The notes under the pieces were generated by a model, which ran no database searches, was not told the DNA's origin, and saw only the letters and a program-made list of their open reading frames with translations. This document shows positions 19,701 to 24,629 of a stretch of 31,816 bases of DNA, one piece after another; the stretch's first letter is position 1, and the number at the start of each line of letters is the position of its first letter. Source of the DNA: AR5 sp041499965 (GTDB lineage: Bacteria; Methylomirabilota; Methylomirabilia; Rokubacteriales; CSP1-6). The position numbers and the translations under genes are program-made. Where the stretch lies: positions 1 through 31,816 of the forward strand of contig JBGQLG010000043.1 in the NCBI GenBank assembly GCA_041499965.1. The letters run 5' to 3'.

Positions 19701-22575
19701 CGTCTACGACGCGCTCAACCGCCTCGTGCAGACGGTCCAGCCCGATGGCTCGACCCGGACGACGTACGATGGCGTGGGACAGATCGTCGCCGTGGAGCGG
19801 CCGGCGGGTCGGACCACCTACGCCTATGACGAGCAGGGCCGACTCATCAGCACCGGGCTGGCGGACGGCACGAGCAGGGGCTCGGCGTATGACGCCGAGG
19901 GGCGCAAGGTCGCCACGACGGATCAGGCCGGGCTCACCACCCGGTATCAGCTCGATGCGCTGGGCCGCGTGACCCAGATCACCTACCCCGACGGCGCGAC
20001 GAGTGGCACCGCCTACGACGGTGCCGGGCACGTCCTCTCCACGACCGACACCCGCGGCCACACGACCTCGAGCGAGTACGATGCCGCCGGCCGGCGGACG
20101 AGAACCGTCGACGCTCTCGGCAACGCGACGACGCTCGCCTATGACGCCGCCGGCCGGGTGGTATCGCTGACGAGCTCCCGCGGGAACGTTACCCGCTACG
20201 AGCACGACGACGCCGGCCGCGGCACCCGTGTGATCCATCCGGACGGCAGCGACGAACGGGTCGCGTACGACGACGCCGGCCGCGTGAGCACGCGGATCGA
20301 CCCGCTGGGTCGGGCCACGCGGTACCAGTACGACGCCCTCGGTCGGTTGACGGCGGTCACCGACGCCCTGGACCAAGTGACGAGCTATGCCTACGACGAG
20401 CTGGGCAACCGGCGGACGCAGACGGATGCCGCCGGGAGCACGACGCGGTTCGAGTACGATGCTCTCGGCCGGCGGACGAAGCGCATCCTGCCGCTCGGTC
20501 AGACGGATTCGGTGGCCTACGACGTCACCGGCGTGCTGTCGAGCCGGACGGATTTCGAGGGGCGGACCACGACCTACGGCTATGACGCGCTCCGGCGGGT
20601 GGTCCGTCGGACGCCCGATCCCCGTCTCGACGAGCCGCCGGTCACCTTCACGTACACGGCGACGGGGCGACGCGCCAGCATGACGGACGCCAGCGGGACG
20701 ACGGTCTACACGTACGATGCGCGGGACCGCCTGATCCACAAGGCCACGCCGCGGGGGACCCTGAGCTATGCGTACGACACCGAGGGCAACGTGCTGTCAA
20801 TCCGCTCGTCCAATCCCAATGGAGCCGCGGCGGACTACACCTACGACGAGCTGAATCGCCTGTCCAGCGTGGCCGACGGCCGCCTGCCCGCCGGCCAGAC
20901 CATGACGCTCTATGCCTACGACGCCGAGGGGAACCTGCTGAGCCGGACCGACTCCAATGGCGTGGTCTCGACGGGGACCTATGACGCGCTGAACCGCGCG
21001 GTCCGTCTGTCCATCGCGAGCCCGGCGAGACCGCTCGCGGAGTACACGCATGCTCTCGACGGGAGCGGGTCCCGGGTGTCGGTGGGGGAGCTGAACGGTC
21101 GGACGGTCCGCTACACGTACGACCCGCTCTACCGTCTCACGGGCGAGACGATCGCGGGAGACCCGGCCGGCAACAACGGCGCGCTCACGTACACCTACGA
21201 TGCCGCGGGCAATCGACTCGCGCGGACGTCGACCGTGCCCGCGGTGTCGCCGGCGTCGTACGGCTACGACGCGGACAACCGGCTCACCCGGGACGGCTAC
21301 GATCGCAACGGCAATACCATCGCCACGAGCGGCGCGACGTATGCCTACGACTCCGAGAACCGCCTCACGTCGGCGGGCGGCGGGGCCGTCACGTTCGTGT
21401 ATGACGGCGACGGTCACCGGGTGTCGAAGTCGGTGAACGGCACGATCACCGAGTTCCTGGTCGACGATCAGAATCCCACCGGCCACGCCCAGGTTCTCGA
21501 GGAGATCGTCGGCGGCGCGGTCGAGCGGGTCGCGACCTATGGACGCGGCCTGATCAGCCAGCGATCGGCGGACGGCACCGTCCGCTTCCACCACCACGAT
21601 GGCCAGGGCAGCGTCCGCCTGCTCACGGATACCGCGGCCGCCCCCACCGACACGTACGACTACGAGGCCTTCGGCAGCCTCCTGCGAGCCGGCGGTGACA
21701 CGCCCACCAGCTACCGCTTCCGCGGCGAGGAATTCGACGCGACCCTCGGTGCGTACTACCTCCGAAGCCGATACTACCAGCCCGATACGGGCCGGTTCCT
21801 CACCGCCGACACGTGGGAGGGCGATACGACCAGGCCCCTGACGCTCCACGCGTACGCCTATCCGTCCAGCAATCCGGTGATGCTGGCGGATCCGACCGGC
21901 CACATCGGCCTGGCGGAGGTCGGAGCCAGCCTCGCCATCTCCGGGACCCTCTCGCAACTCTCGATCGTGACGCCCGCGCCGCAAGGCGTCAAGGGCGGAG
22001 GGCCGTTCAAGAACGTGGTCGTCGACGTGGTGACGTGGCTGGTGGGTGCCGACCCCTTCGTGGAGCACGTCACGGCGGCGAACACGATCTTCGGGACCAA
22101 CGGCGTGCACATCAAGGTCACACCGGGCAGATACCGGGAGCTGCCGGAAGACAGACTGGGGTACGTCTTCGGCCGCGACAATGCCATCGAGGACGGCTGC
22201 CAGGGGGCGAGGGGCGAGCTGGTGCCGGAGGAAGTCCGGCGGCTGATCGGCGAGGTCCCGCGAACGCCGGGCCGCATCACGCTCTACTACGTTCCCAAGC
22301 TCAAGAGCGGAGCCGACGGGCTGACCTTCCACACGCGGTCGTGCGATCCCGGTGGCTTCGCCGGCGGGGAACCGCCGTTCGTCGTCCTGTCCACCGCCGT
22401 CTGGTACGACGACACCCTGGCTCACGAGCTCGGACACGCCATCGCCGATCTTGACGATCTCACGACGGACAACTTCCGGTCCCGTCTGATGTACGGATAC
22501 GGAAACCGGACCGGCCACGTCGTCCTACCGGCGGAGATCAAGCGCTTGCGCGCCAGTCCCTATCTGTCCCCCTAA
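10660..22575 (+). CDS. Giant exported RHS/YD-repeat protein with adhesion domains and C-terminal metalloprotease-like domain
   Basis: One uninterrupted frame of 3,971 codons. In order: Sec signal peptide (1-25); an unknown beta-rich region (26-128); five PKD domains (about 129-593); four DUF11 repeats (596-1085); a sixth PKD (about 1089-1182); a dystroglycan-type Ig-like domain; a cadherin-like domain split by a discoidin-like/FG-GAP insert (about 1278-2145); a second Ig-like domain; two PASTA repeats; a MopE-type metal motif; about 40 YD repeats (from about 2690); an Rhs core ending DPTGH (3744-3748); and a 223-residue C-terminal domain with HELGH (3922-3926). Rhs proteins form a hollow shell that holds a variable C-terminal effector released by self-cleavage. 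The signal peptide and surface-type domains point to export and surface display or release. It is coupled to the upstream small gene and divergent from a BTAD regulator. No immunity gene follows on this strand. The Rhs identification is firm; the toxin role is inference. Confidence 0.95.
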   Translation: MTIVPRLALVAVTLLLTLMTGRAEAHDQPTIGGYTLVETKTTASYRYLTFRAQLTNHLPVAITGVWATLSCRTPASEVSDGTLSFPDAEPHSTVTSLDTFTLRLPRSLSFNPAHLDWTIRYKTRNGVAVADAGPDQTVTRGARVDLDGSGSSDPEGQPLSFTWKFVSRPAMSYAVLSSATAVRPKFVADRDGVYVVELVVSDGKNKSAPDRVQVSTGAGNTRPVAGAGGDQTVVVGTVVQLDGSASTDADGDALTFRWRFITLPPQSGVVLSNPAAVRPTFQVDRRGTYVAELVVNDGRLDSVADTVQISTLNSRPVAVAGADQTVDRGDTVALDGRASADVDGDSLTFAWAFVERPTGSQATLTDPAAPTPAFVADLPGRYVVQLVVNDGLVDSVPDTVQIDTRNSRPVAVAGPDQSIATGATVKLDGRASADADGDVLTFRWSFTARPDGSAAAFDDPTAAAPAFVADVAGTYVAQLIVNDGTEDGLADTVVVTTAAVNGPPVADAGPDQTAATGATVRLDGSASFDPDGPTPPTFAWTLSRPDGSTAVLSNATIARPTFVADRAGPYVAQLVVSDGALSSQADSVTITVQDGADLRIAFAGPPTTPPVGGSVSLVVEVVNDGPASASGVSARFQVPAGYAVASTATTGSAGTGGTYDGTTGTWTIGSVAAAGLARLTVAATVKAAGPYDLTAAITASSPTDPNLANNTASVLVVPNPNADLRIAFSDVPTTPAVGAGVTFAVEVVNDGPASTTGVAARFQPPAGYTVTGATTTASFGSGGTYDNATGNWVIGSMPAAGLARLAVSATVNATGPYDVTATITASGQPDPNPANNTATASVVPSGGAADLRIFFFDPPVAPPIGATASFFVEVDNGGPTAASGITALFKIPAGYAQVNGGPQVGTYDVATGLWTIGAMPSGGLARLILSAVVQPTGPYDLTATITGSSQPDPNPANNTVTAVVTPNRNADLTISFFDPPSGTRSPGSVVSLFVEVRSAGPSSTTGVRVSFPIPAGYAILNGGPQVGTYDGTTGEWIIGAMPSSGLARLILGATVNATGSTALTATITGSDQPDPNPANNTVSVSPINRPPVAGIGPDQTASTNTTVTLDGRGSGDAEGDALTFQWTFVLRPVNSTATLVGANTSTPSFIPDQGGTYRVQLVVTDVHGSASAATTTTIVASVGNHAPTIRSVPPTAATAGQPYRYAVDAADPDVGDVLTFVLPTAPAGMTITPATGAIQWTPSEAQGGPQAVVVRVQEQTGLFATQAFEIQVSSAANQAPVAVDDAYEARLGEALGVAAPGVLANDTDANGGPLAAVLMTQPTNGALSFNADGSFTYAPHTLQAGELVLAENVNLAARLSGVIVNASGFFPGRSPALVIDENLSTSWISGRGDNPVFLEVVFPLDVTVTQVQLFGHRDPNLQNSKITAGIFQVFAGDGTELHNTGAVELPAPNRDAMLILPGLTGVRRVRFTATAGDSDLGFVGFAELKVIGSALIRRELVLEPNLVQLVPTAVQASSFIAPNTPESVLDDNTDTNWYAGSFAAGEFIEITFPLDVTVTGLETRTPSARPDGFGSSDPILCRGTFQLFDASDTVRFDTGVVDTPVNDRGTGAALFTLPIPTTTGVRRLRYTVSSCAGSSFPAGFSELRVLGAAPLTTPAFQVAKKFQVLLGREVHSTPIVINLTDDNGDGRIDAHDIPDIVVPVESLTNQLTGEIKVLSGDDGRELFTAGAPGMVSPWSELAAGDLDGQGFPTIVAVHSDGNHLIAFDHTGAVKWLSDPNPMPRFAIGESFLIGGAVSIANLDGGPRPHIIVGASVFDADGRLLGDGRTLGGTTGGIGLRSAISAVADIDLDGTPELVAGPTAYRLVNGQLTKVWQRTDRADGYVAIANFDDDPRAEIVVVANGFVYMLHHDGTDAEVWNPPSHAPVAIPGGGQGGAPLIVDVDGDGIPEIGVAGASHYVLFNRDGSVRWKAAISDRSSNSTGAVAFDLDGDGQVEIIYRDERFLRIFRGADGVLLAKVPVQSSTWAEQPVVVDVDNDGHADIVVTSDLFTGATGDTGVLVFQDVANKWTRTRRIWNQHSYHVTNVNEDGTVPAVETPHWLVPGLDAFRTNAFVPGESADASDSFTYVATDGILDSNVATVRLAVRTPNSAPRFTSSPITSAATGVPYTYAARASDPDAGDVLTFSLPAAPAGMTIEPASGLVRWTPAAAQLGGQAVVVKVQDAHGLFALQSYTAQVAAPVTVPNVVGQAQTTAQTAITSAALSVGSVATHTSATVTAGAVISQNPAAGTLAARGAPVSLVVSLGAPPVGAIPDVVGQAQAGAQADIAAAGFVVGQLTGLNTAVVPLGVVLSQNPSAGTLAAPGSAVSLVVSLGPPPGDIDFDRDGFTGNQGDCNDTNAAINPNAIDIAGDGIDQNCNGRDSIAGDTTSPAVSIAIPADDAIITLPTDIVGTVTDANLLRYAIDLAPVGRGTFVRIASGTAPATGGVLGRLDPTLLENGLYRLRLTAEDVNGQLTVLDRVVRVQGLAKVGHVRLSFIDLSVPVAGIPVTVVRTYDSRVKTAEDFGVGWTLDVKRGFYQHNRTPGEAWQILPSGFPALPCRTISETAAHLTEVRLSDDEAYTFALTLSNPFALAGGCQANAGFRFIDGPRGGATLEILDGTDVFYLNGDSQIVDQNTFLVYNPSKVRLTTADGRVFDLDRNTGITRIQDTNGNALTITDAGIVHSSGPSVAFVRDPLGRITRMTDPAGHTLTYAYDPDTGDLVAVTDPLANRTTFTYDTRHNLREIHDPLGRRPLRAEYDDDGRLVAVTDAAGQRTTFGHDLASRQEVVTDRLGHSSGVEYDARGNVVRRTDPLGNVTTATYDPRDNPLSITDPLGHTQRFTYDAADNVLTETDPLAHPVTYTYNSRNQELTRTDPLGGTIRRAYDAKGNVVTLTDVLGHATGYTYDDRGNLLTTVDPLGTTSTFEYDASGRQLGAIDPLGHVTTYGYDASGNRASETRTRTTAGGAIEVVRTTYVYDALNRLVQTVQPDGSTRTTYDGVGQIVAVERPAGRTTYAYDEQGRLISTGLADGTSRGSAYDAEGRKVATTDQAGLTTRYQLDALGRVTQITYPDGATSGTAYDGAGHVLSTTDTRGHTTSSEYDAAGRRTRTVDALGNATTLAYDAAGRVVSLTSSRGNVTRYEHDDAGRGTRVIHPDGSDERVAYDDAGRVSTRIDPLGRATRYQYDALGRLTAVTDALDQVTSYAYDELGNRRTQTDAAGSTTRFEYDALGRRTKRILPLGQTDSVAYDVTGVLSSRTDFEGRTTTYGYDALRRVVRRTPDPRLDEPPVTFTYTATGRRASMTDASGTTVYTYDARDRLIHKATPRGTLSYAYDTEGNVLSIRSSNPNGAAADYTYDELNRLSSVADGRLPAGQTMTLYAYDAEGNLLSRTDSNGVVSTGTYDALNRAVRLSIASPARPLAEYTHALDGSGSRVSVGELNGRTVRYTYDPLYRLTGETIAGDPAGNNGALTYTYDAAGNRLARTSTVPAVSPASYGYDADNRLTRDGYDRNGNTIATSGATYAYDSENRLTSAGGGAVTFVYDGDGHRVSKSVNGTITEFLVDDQNPTGHAQVLEEIVGGAVERVATYGRGLISQRSADGTVRFHHHDGQGSVRLLTDTAAAPTDTYDYEAFGSLLRAGGDTPTSYRFRGEEFDATLGAYYLRSRYYQPDTGRFLTADTWEGDTTRPLTLHAYAYPSSNPVMLADPTGHIGLAEVGASLAISGTLSQLSIVTPAPQGVKGGGPFKNVVVDVVTWLVGADPFVEHVTAANTIFGTNGVHIKVTPGRYRELPEDRLGYVFGRDNAIEDGCQGARGELVPEEVRRLIGEVPRTPGRITLYYVPKLKSGADGLTFHTRSCDPGGFAGGEPPFVVLSTAVWYDDTLAHELGHAIADLDDLTTDNFRSRLMYGYGNRTGHVVLPAEIKRLRASPYLSP
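11044..12438 (+). repeat. Five tandem PKD-type domains
   Basis: Five units of roughly 90-95 residues start near 11044, 11326, 11605, 11884 and 12169. Each has the pattern A-G-x-D-Q-(T/S), then V-x-L-D-G-(S/R)-x-S, a D-x-(D/E)-G segment, F-x-W, and a closing Y-V-x-(E/Q)-L-(V/I)-V-x-D-G. Units 3 and 4 are offset by exactly 279 nt and start with nearly identical DNA, which suggests recent duplication. PKD domains are extracellular protein- or glycan-binding spacers. Confidence 0.9.
12445..13915 (+). repeat. Four tandem DUF11 repeats
   Basis: The four units begin at ADLRIAF (12445 and 12823), ADLRIFF (13204) and ADLTISF (13567). Each has an N-(D/G)-GP-type loop, GY mid-unit, TYD..TG..W.IG, and a closing ATI..S.QPDPNPANNT-like strand. 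The first two units share 21 identical bases at their starts, 378 nt apart. DUF11 repeats are common in very large bacterial surface proteins. Confidence 0.88.
13924..14490 (+). repeat. Sixth PKD domain and a dystroglycan-type Ig-like domain
   Basis: The PKD unit (from about 13928) shows GPDQTASTNTTVTLDG and FQWTF. It is followed by an Ig-like unit with the putative-Ig (He-PIG) pattern: DPDVGDVLTFVLPTAPAGM, then TGAIQWTPSEAQGG and a final beta strand. A second copy of this Ig-like unit lies at 17101-17376, so the pair brackets the split cadherin-like region. Confidence 0.8.
14491..17095 (+). other. Cadherin-like domain split by a discoidin-like plus FG-GAP beta-propeller insert
   Basis: The first half of a bacterial cadherin-like/Big domain (PVAVDDAYEARLGEAL, VLANDTDANGGPL, NADGSFTYAPH) ends at residue 1340. 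Its expected continuation DSFTYVATDGILDSNVATV only resumes at residue 2123. Between them are two discoidin-like (F5/8 C type) units, each with ..S...DEN/DDN.(L/T)(S/D)T.W and an FPLDVTVT strand (about 1347-1657). After these comes an integrin-like propeller of about eight FG-GAP blades (about 1680-2060) with calcium loops such as DDNGDGRIDAHD, DVDGDGIPE, DLDGDGQVE and DVDNDGHAD, closing with WNQHSYHVTNVNEDG. This is a domain nested within a domain. Confidence 0.75.
17101..17940 (+). other. Ig-like, two PASTA repeats and a MopE-type metal-binding motif
   Basis: An Ig-like unit (DPDAGDVLTFSLPAAPAGM) is followed by PASTA 1 (VPNVVGQAQTTAQTAI to SLVVSLG, 17389-17572) and PASTA 2 (IPDVVGQAQAGAQADI to SLVVSLG, 17593-17782). 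Then comes the MopE-type motif DFDRDGFTGNQGDCND with GDGIDQNCNG (17800-17925). PASTA domains usually occur in cell-wall kinases and penicillin-binding proteins; here they are in an exported Rhs-type protein, perhaps as glycan-binding or spacer units. Confidence 0.85.
18721..21690 (+). repeat. About 40 YD (RHS) repeats
   Basis: I count about forty copies of the pattern Y-(D)-x-x-G-(R/N)-x(3-6)-D-x-x-G, such as YDARGNVVRRTDPLGN, YDDRGNLLTTVDPLG and YDALGRLTAVTDA, at about 20-25 residue spacing. Before them is an Rhs/Tc lead-in with VPVTVVRTYDSR-like sequence (GIPVTVVRTYDSRV at about 18292-18333). This segment makes the hollow shell in Rhs and TcC proteins. Confidence 0.95.
21691..21903 (+). other. 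Rhs core and presumed self-cleavage region
   Basis: The stretch YRFRGEEFDATLGAYYLR, RYYQPDTGRFLTADTWEGD, AYAYPSSNP and ADPTGH is the conserved Rhs-associated core that ends the shell. In characterised Rhs and TcC proteins, an aspartate-dependent self-cleavage after this core frees the C-terminal effector. Candidate Asp residues are those in TADTWEGD; which one acts is not shown here. Confidence 0.85.
21904..22575 (+). other. C-terminal metzincin-like metalloprotease domain of the giant protein
   Basis: The 223 residues after DPTGH begin with a mildly hydrophobic stretch and then AANTIFGTNGVHIKV, ITLYYVP, TLAHELGHAIADLDD and SRLMYGYGN. HELGH gives His3922, Glu3923 and His3926. A third acid at Asp3932 is placed as in HExxHxxGxx(H/D) enzymes, with Ala in place of the usual Gly. 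Met3944 could be the Met-turn. The order resembles zinc peptidase domains that end some Rhs proteins. I therefore call a zinc endopeptidase; substrate and activity are inference. Confidence 0.7.
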
Positions 22576-22685
22576 CAGCCGGACGGCTATCGGCTGAGGC
22601 AGCCGGCCAGGGAGGCGGCCTCTCGGTGCGGTCGCTCGTAGACTCCACGAGATCCCCCTCGCAGATCGCGGCGCATGTCCGCGGG

Positions 22686-23327
22686 CTACTGCAGGACGCC
22701 GGGGAATCGCTGCCGGATCGTCTGTCGCCAGCACAGCGGGTCCTCGGTGACCTCGAGCGTGCTCGCGATCGTGCGGGCGTCGGCCAGCTCGAGCGCGGTG
22801 ACGACCATGACGAGCCCGGCATCGAACGGCGCCACCACGCGGAGCGGCAGGCGCGTCGTCTGACCGGCCGCCCGCGTCACATCCTCGAACTCGACCACGA
22901 CAGCACCCGGCCGCAAGGTGGGAAAGGCCTCGACCCGGGCCCGAAGGGGCACGCCCCACTCGTGTTCTGTGTCGGCGATGATCCGCGTGATCGCGCGGGT
23001 GACGAGGTCGCTGCCAGGCGGGCCCGGCAGCACCTCGGCGCTCTGGAGCACCACGCCGACCAGGCGGCGGTGATCGGTCGTGCTGAGCGCCGCTTGCTGG
23101 GCGGCGAATTCCCACTCGCCGTCGAGCACATAGGCCAAGCAGTGAGGGCGCCGGTTCTCGAAGAAGTGGCTACGCCCACCCGCCAGGACGAGAATCTCGG
23201 CCCCGCGTGTAGTTGCCTTGGGCGATGGCCCAGCCGGCCGATGCTGCGTCGTGGCACAGGCGCCCGCGAGGAGCGCGAGCAGTCCGATGGCCGCGAGCGC
23301 GACGCCGGGGACGCGATACGTCGTCAC
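22686..23327 (-). CDS. Putative lipoprotein of unknown function
   Basis: A 213-residue protein counted from the GTG at 23327. It starts VTTYRVPG, then a hydrophobic stretch and LLALLAGAC with Cys24, which looks like a lipoprotein signal with a slightly unusual lipobox (Ala-Gly-Ala before Cys). The mature part has mixed alpha/beta character, including HCLAYVLDGEWEFAAQQ and a closing CWRQTIRQRFPGVL. I do not recognise the family. An open frame extends 43 codons further upstream to 23456, overlapping the end of the broken transglutaminase gene; that part is Arg-rich and unlikely to be translated. The gene converges with the giant Rhs gene, whose stop is 110 bases away. It is last in a minus-strand series that starts at the second histidine kinase. 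Confidence 0.6.
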   Translation of the reverse strand: MTTYRVPGVALAAIGLLALLAGACATTQHRPAGPSPKATTRGAEILVLAGGRSHFFENRRPHCLAYVLDGEWEFAAQQAALSTTDHRRLVGVVLQSAEVLPGPPGSDLVTRAITRIIADTEHEWGVPLRARVEAFPTLRPGAVVVEFEDVTRAAGQTTRLPLRVVAPFDAGLVMVVTALELADARTIASTLEVTEDPLCWRQTIRQRFPGVLQ

Positions 23328-23397
23328 TCGCGAACGCCGATCCAGGCCGAGCCGGAGGAGGCACGCTCGCACGTCGGGTCCCACGATACCTCGCCGG

Positions 23398-23944
23398 TCA
23401 CTCCACCGGAGTCTGGCCCGCTTCCTCCGGGAACCGGGTCGCCGCCGCCGACTCACCAGCCTCCACGAGCCGGGGGTACTCGCGCGCGAACGTCGTCACG
23501 ATGTCCGCCATGGGCACGTCGGCCTGGACGCCGCGGTCGCGAACGTACTCCATGTGGCGCCGGCCGGCTCTGTCATAAGGCTGAAAGACCGAGTCCTCGC
23601 GGCCATCGAACTCCAGCGGGAGGACGCCGAAGCGTTCGCAGAGACCGCAGCCGCGCGGGGATACCCTCGGCGCGGGCCGCCGCGGCCAGAAGCGCCGCCT
23701 TGCCCACGCAGAACCCGGCGCCCTTCGCCAGGACCGCGCTGGCCCGGTAGGTGTCGGGCGACCGGAAGTCGCAGTACGGCGTGTAGGTGACGGCATCGCG
23801 CACCGCATAGTAGAGGGCGATCGCCCGTCGCCGCGGATCGGCGGCGCCGCCCGCGGCGGCCCGGGCGAACGCGACGATGGCCGGCGCGTCACTATCGACG
23901 AACGACGTCGGGCGGCGCCACCAGCCGGGATCCTCGATCGCCAT
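23398..23944 (-). pseudogene. Transglutaminase-like protease gene with internal deletion and frameshift
   Basis: From the ATG at 23944 the frame gives a transglutaminase-like N-terminal half: DPRRRAIALYYAVRDAVTYT, the catalytic-Cys loop GAGFCVGKA (Cys79) and RAEGIPAR, ending at about 23651. The following residues in that frame are Arg-rich junk. The expected C-terminal part resumes in another frame at 23643: LCERFGVLPLEFDG, DRAGRRHMEYVRDRG and VPMADIVTTFAREYP, stopping at 23398. In intact relatives about 50 residues, including the catalytic His (a HGYTEL-like motif) and Asp, lie between these blocks. They are missing here, and the join is out of frame. I infer a deletion of about 150 nt that killed the gene. 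The alternative is a sequencing or assembly error at 23643-23650, but that would not restore the lost residues. Confidence 0.75.
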
Positions 23945-23953
23945 GACCAGCCG

Positions 23954-24418
23954 CTACTTCGCCAGGGCCTCGCGCATCCGCGCCAGCGCCGACCCGTAGA
24001 CGTGATCGGGTCGCAGGACCATCGCCACGCGCTTGTCGGCCGCCGCGATCCGGTCGTACTGCTCCCAGTCCCCACTGCGCCGCCGGGTGGTGGCGCTGAA
24101 GATGTGACGGCGGGCCAGTCGAAGCGCCTCGGGGTCGCTGTTGCCGGAATGGACGAGCTCGGCCTTGCCCTCGAAGACCAGGAACCCGGACCACCAGTCG
24201 ACGTGCGACACCAGCACCGAGCAGCGAGGGTCGCGCAACAGGTTCTTGAACTTTGCCCGGGTCTCCGTGATGGAGATGCCGACCCCACCGTCCCGCGGGT
24301 ACACGGTGACGATGCTGAGCTGCGGCAGGCCGTTGCGCCTGAAGGAGGTCAGGACACCCTGGGGATTGTCATGGAGGAACTGCTCGATCTGAGGAACCAG
24401 CGGGCTCGGCGTCGGCAT
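23954..24418 (-). CDS. PPOX-class (F420- or FMN-dependent) oxidoreductase
   Basis: A 154-residue single-domain split-barrel protein of the pyridoxamine-phosphate-oxidase-like class. Visible blocks are FLHDNPQGVLTSFRRNGLPQ, ITETRAKFKNLLRDPRCSVL, a central FLVFEGKAELV strand and a late MVLRPDHVYG. The TRAKFKNLLRDPR pattern is typical of the Rv1155-like F420-binding subgroup, but FMN binding cannot be excluded from sequence alone. The start ATG at 24418 has a GAGGGAG stretch about seven bases upstream; the open frame runs on to 24559 without family signal. The gene ends ten bases before the broken transglutaminase gene and was probably in an operon with it. Confidence 0.82.
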   Translation of the reverse strand: MPTPSPLVPQIEQFLHDNPQGVLTSFRRNGLPQLSIVTVYPRDGGVGISITETRAKFKNLLRDPRCSVLVSHVDWWSGFLVFEGKAELVHSGNSDPEALRLARRHIFSATTRRRSGDWEQYDRIAAADKRVAMVLRPDHVYGSALARMREALAK

Positions 24419-24465
24419 GGAGCGCTCCCTCGCGAAGATACCGTCGCATCGACGGCTCGGCCGAC

Positions 24466-24471
24466 ATTGTA
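24466..24471 (-). promoter_or_regulatory. Candidate -10 box for the PPOX oxidoreductase gene
   Basis: On the minus strand the hexamer reads TACAAT (five of six matches to TATAAT), 48 bases before the ATG at 24418. The -35 side is poor (TTCGCG at an 18-base spacing), so this is only a candidate. Confidence 0.3.
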
Positions 24472-24629
24472 TTCGGACGCGCGTCTTCACGCGAACCGGC
24501 CGCGTCGTTACCCGGACGGACCGATCACCCTCGCCGTCCCGACCGGCGCAGTCCGTCACGCGGTTTCTTATTTGTCGGCGGTGGCCCTCGACCTCCTACC
24601 CACACGGAACCCGGTAGAGCCACGCCTAA

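Noticed and set aside
17944..20739. A 931-codon open frame on the minus strand
   Set aside because: It lies wholly inside the YD-repeat region of the giant gene. Its composition is Arg/Val/Gly repeats mirroring the YD codons, with no domain of its own; it is a high-GC antisense shadow.
18721..21690. Regularly spaced repeats that could suggest a CRISPR array
   Set aside because: The repeats are coding, degenerate at DNA level and in frame as YD repeats of one protein; there are no identical direct repeats with unique spacers.
20797..22518. A 573-codon minus-strand open frame opposite the end of the giant gene
   Set aside because: It is antisense to the YD/Rhs core and metalloprotease-like domain and shows no recognisable motif.
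22576..22685. Possible terminator between the giant gene and the lipoprotein gene
   Set aside because: Only four-base stems such as AGCC/GGCT are present, with no T-run.
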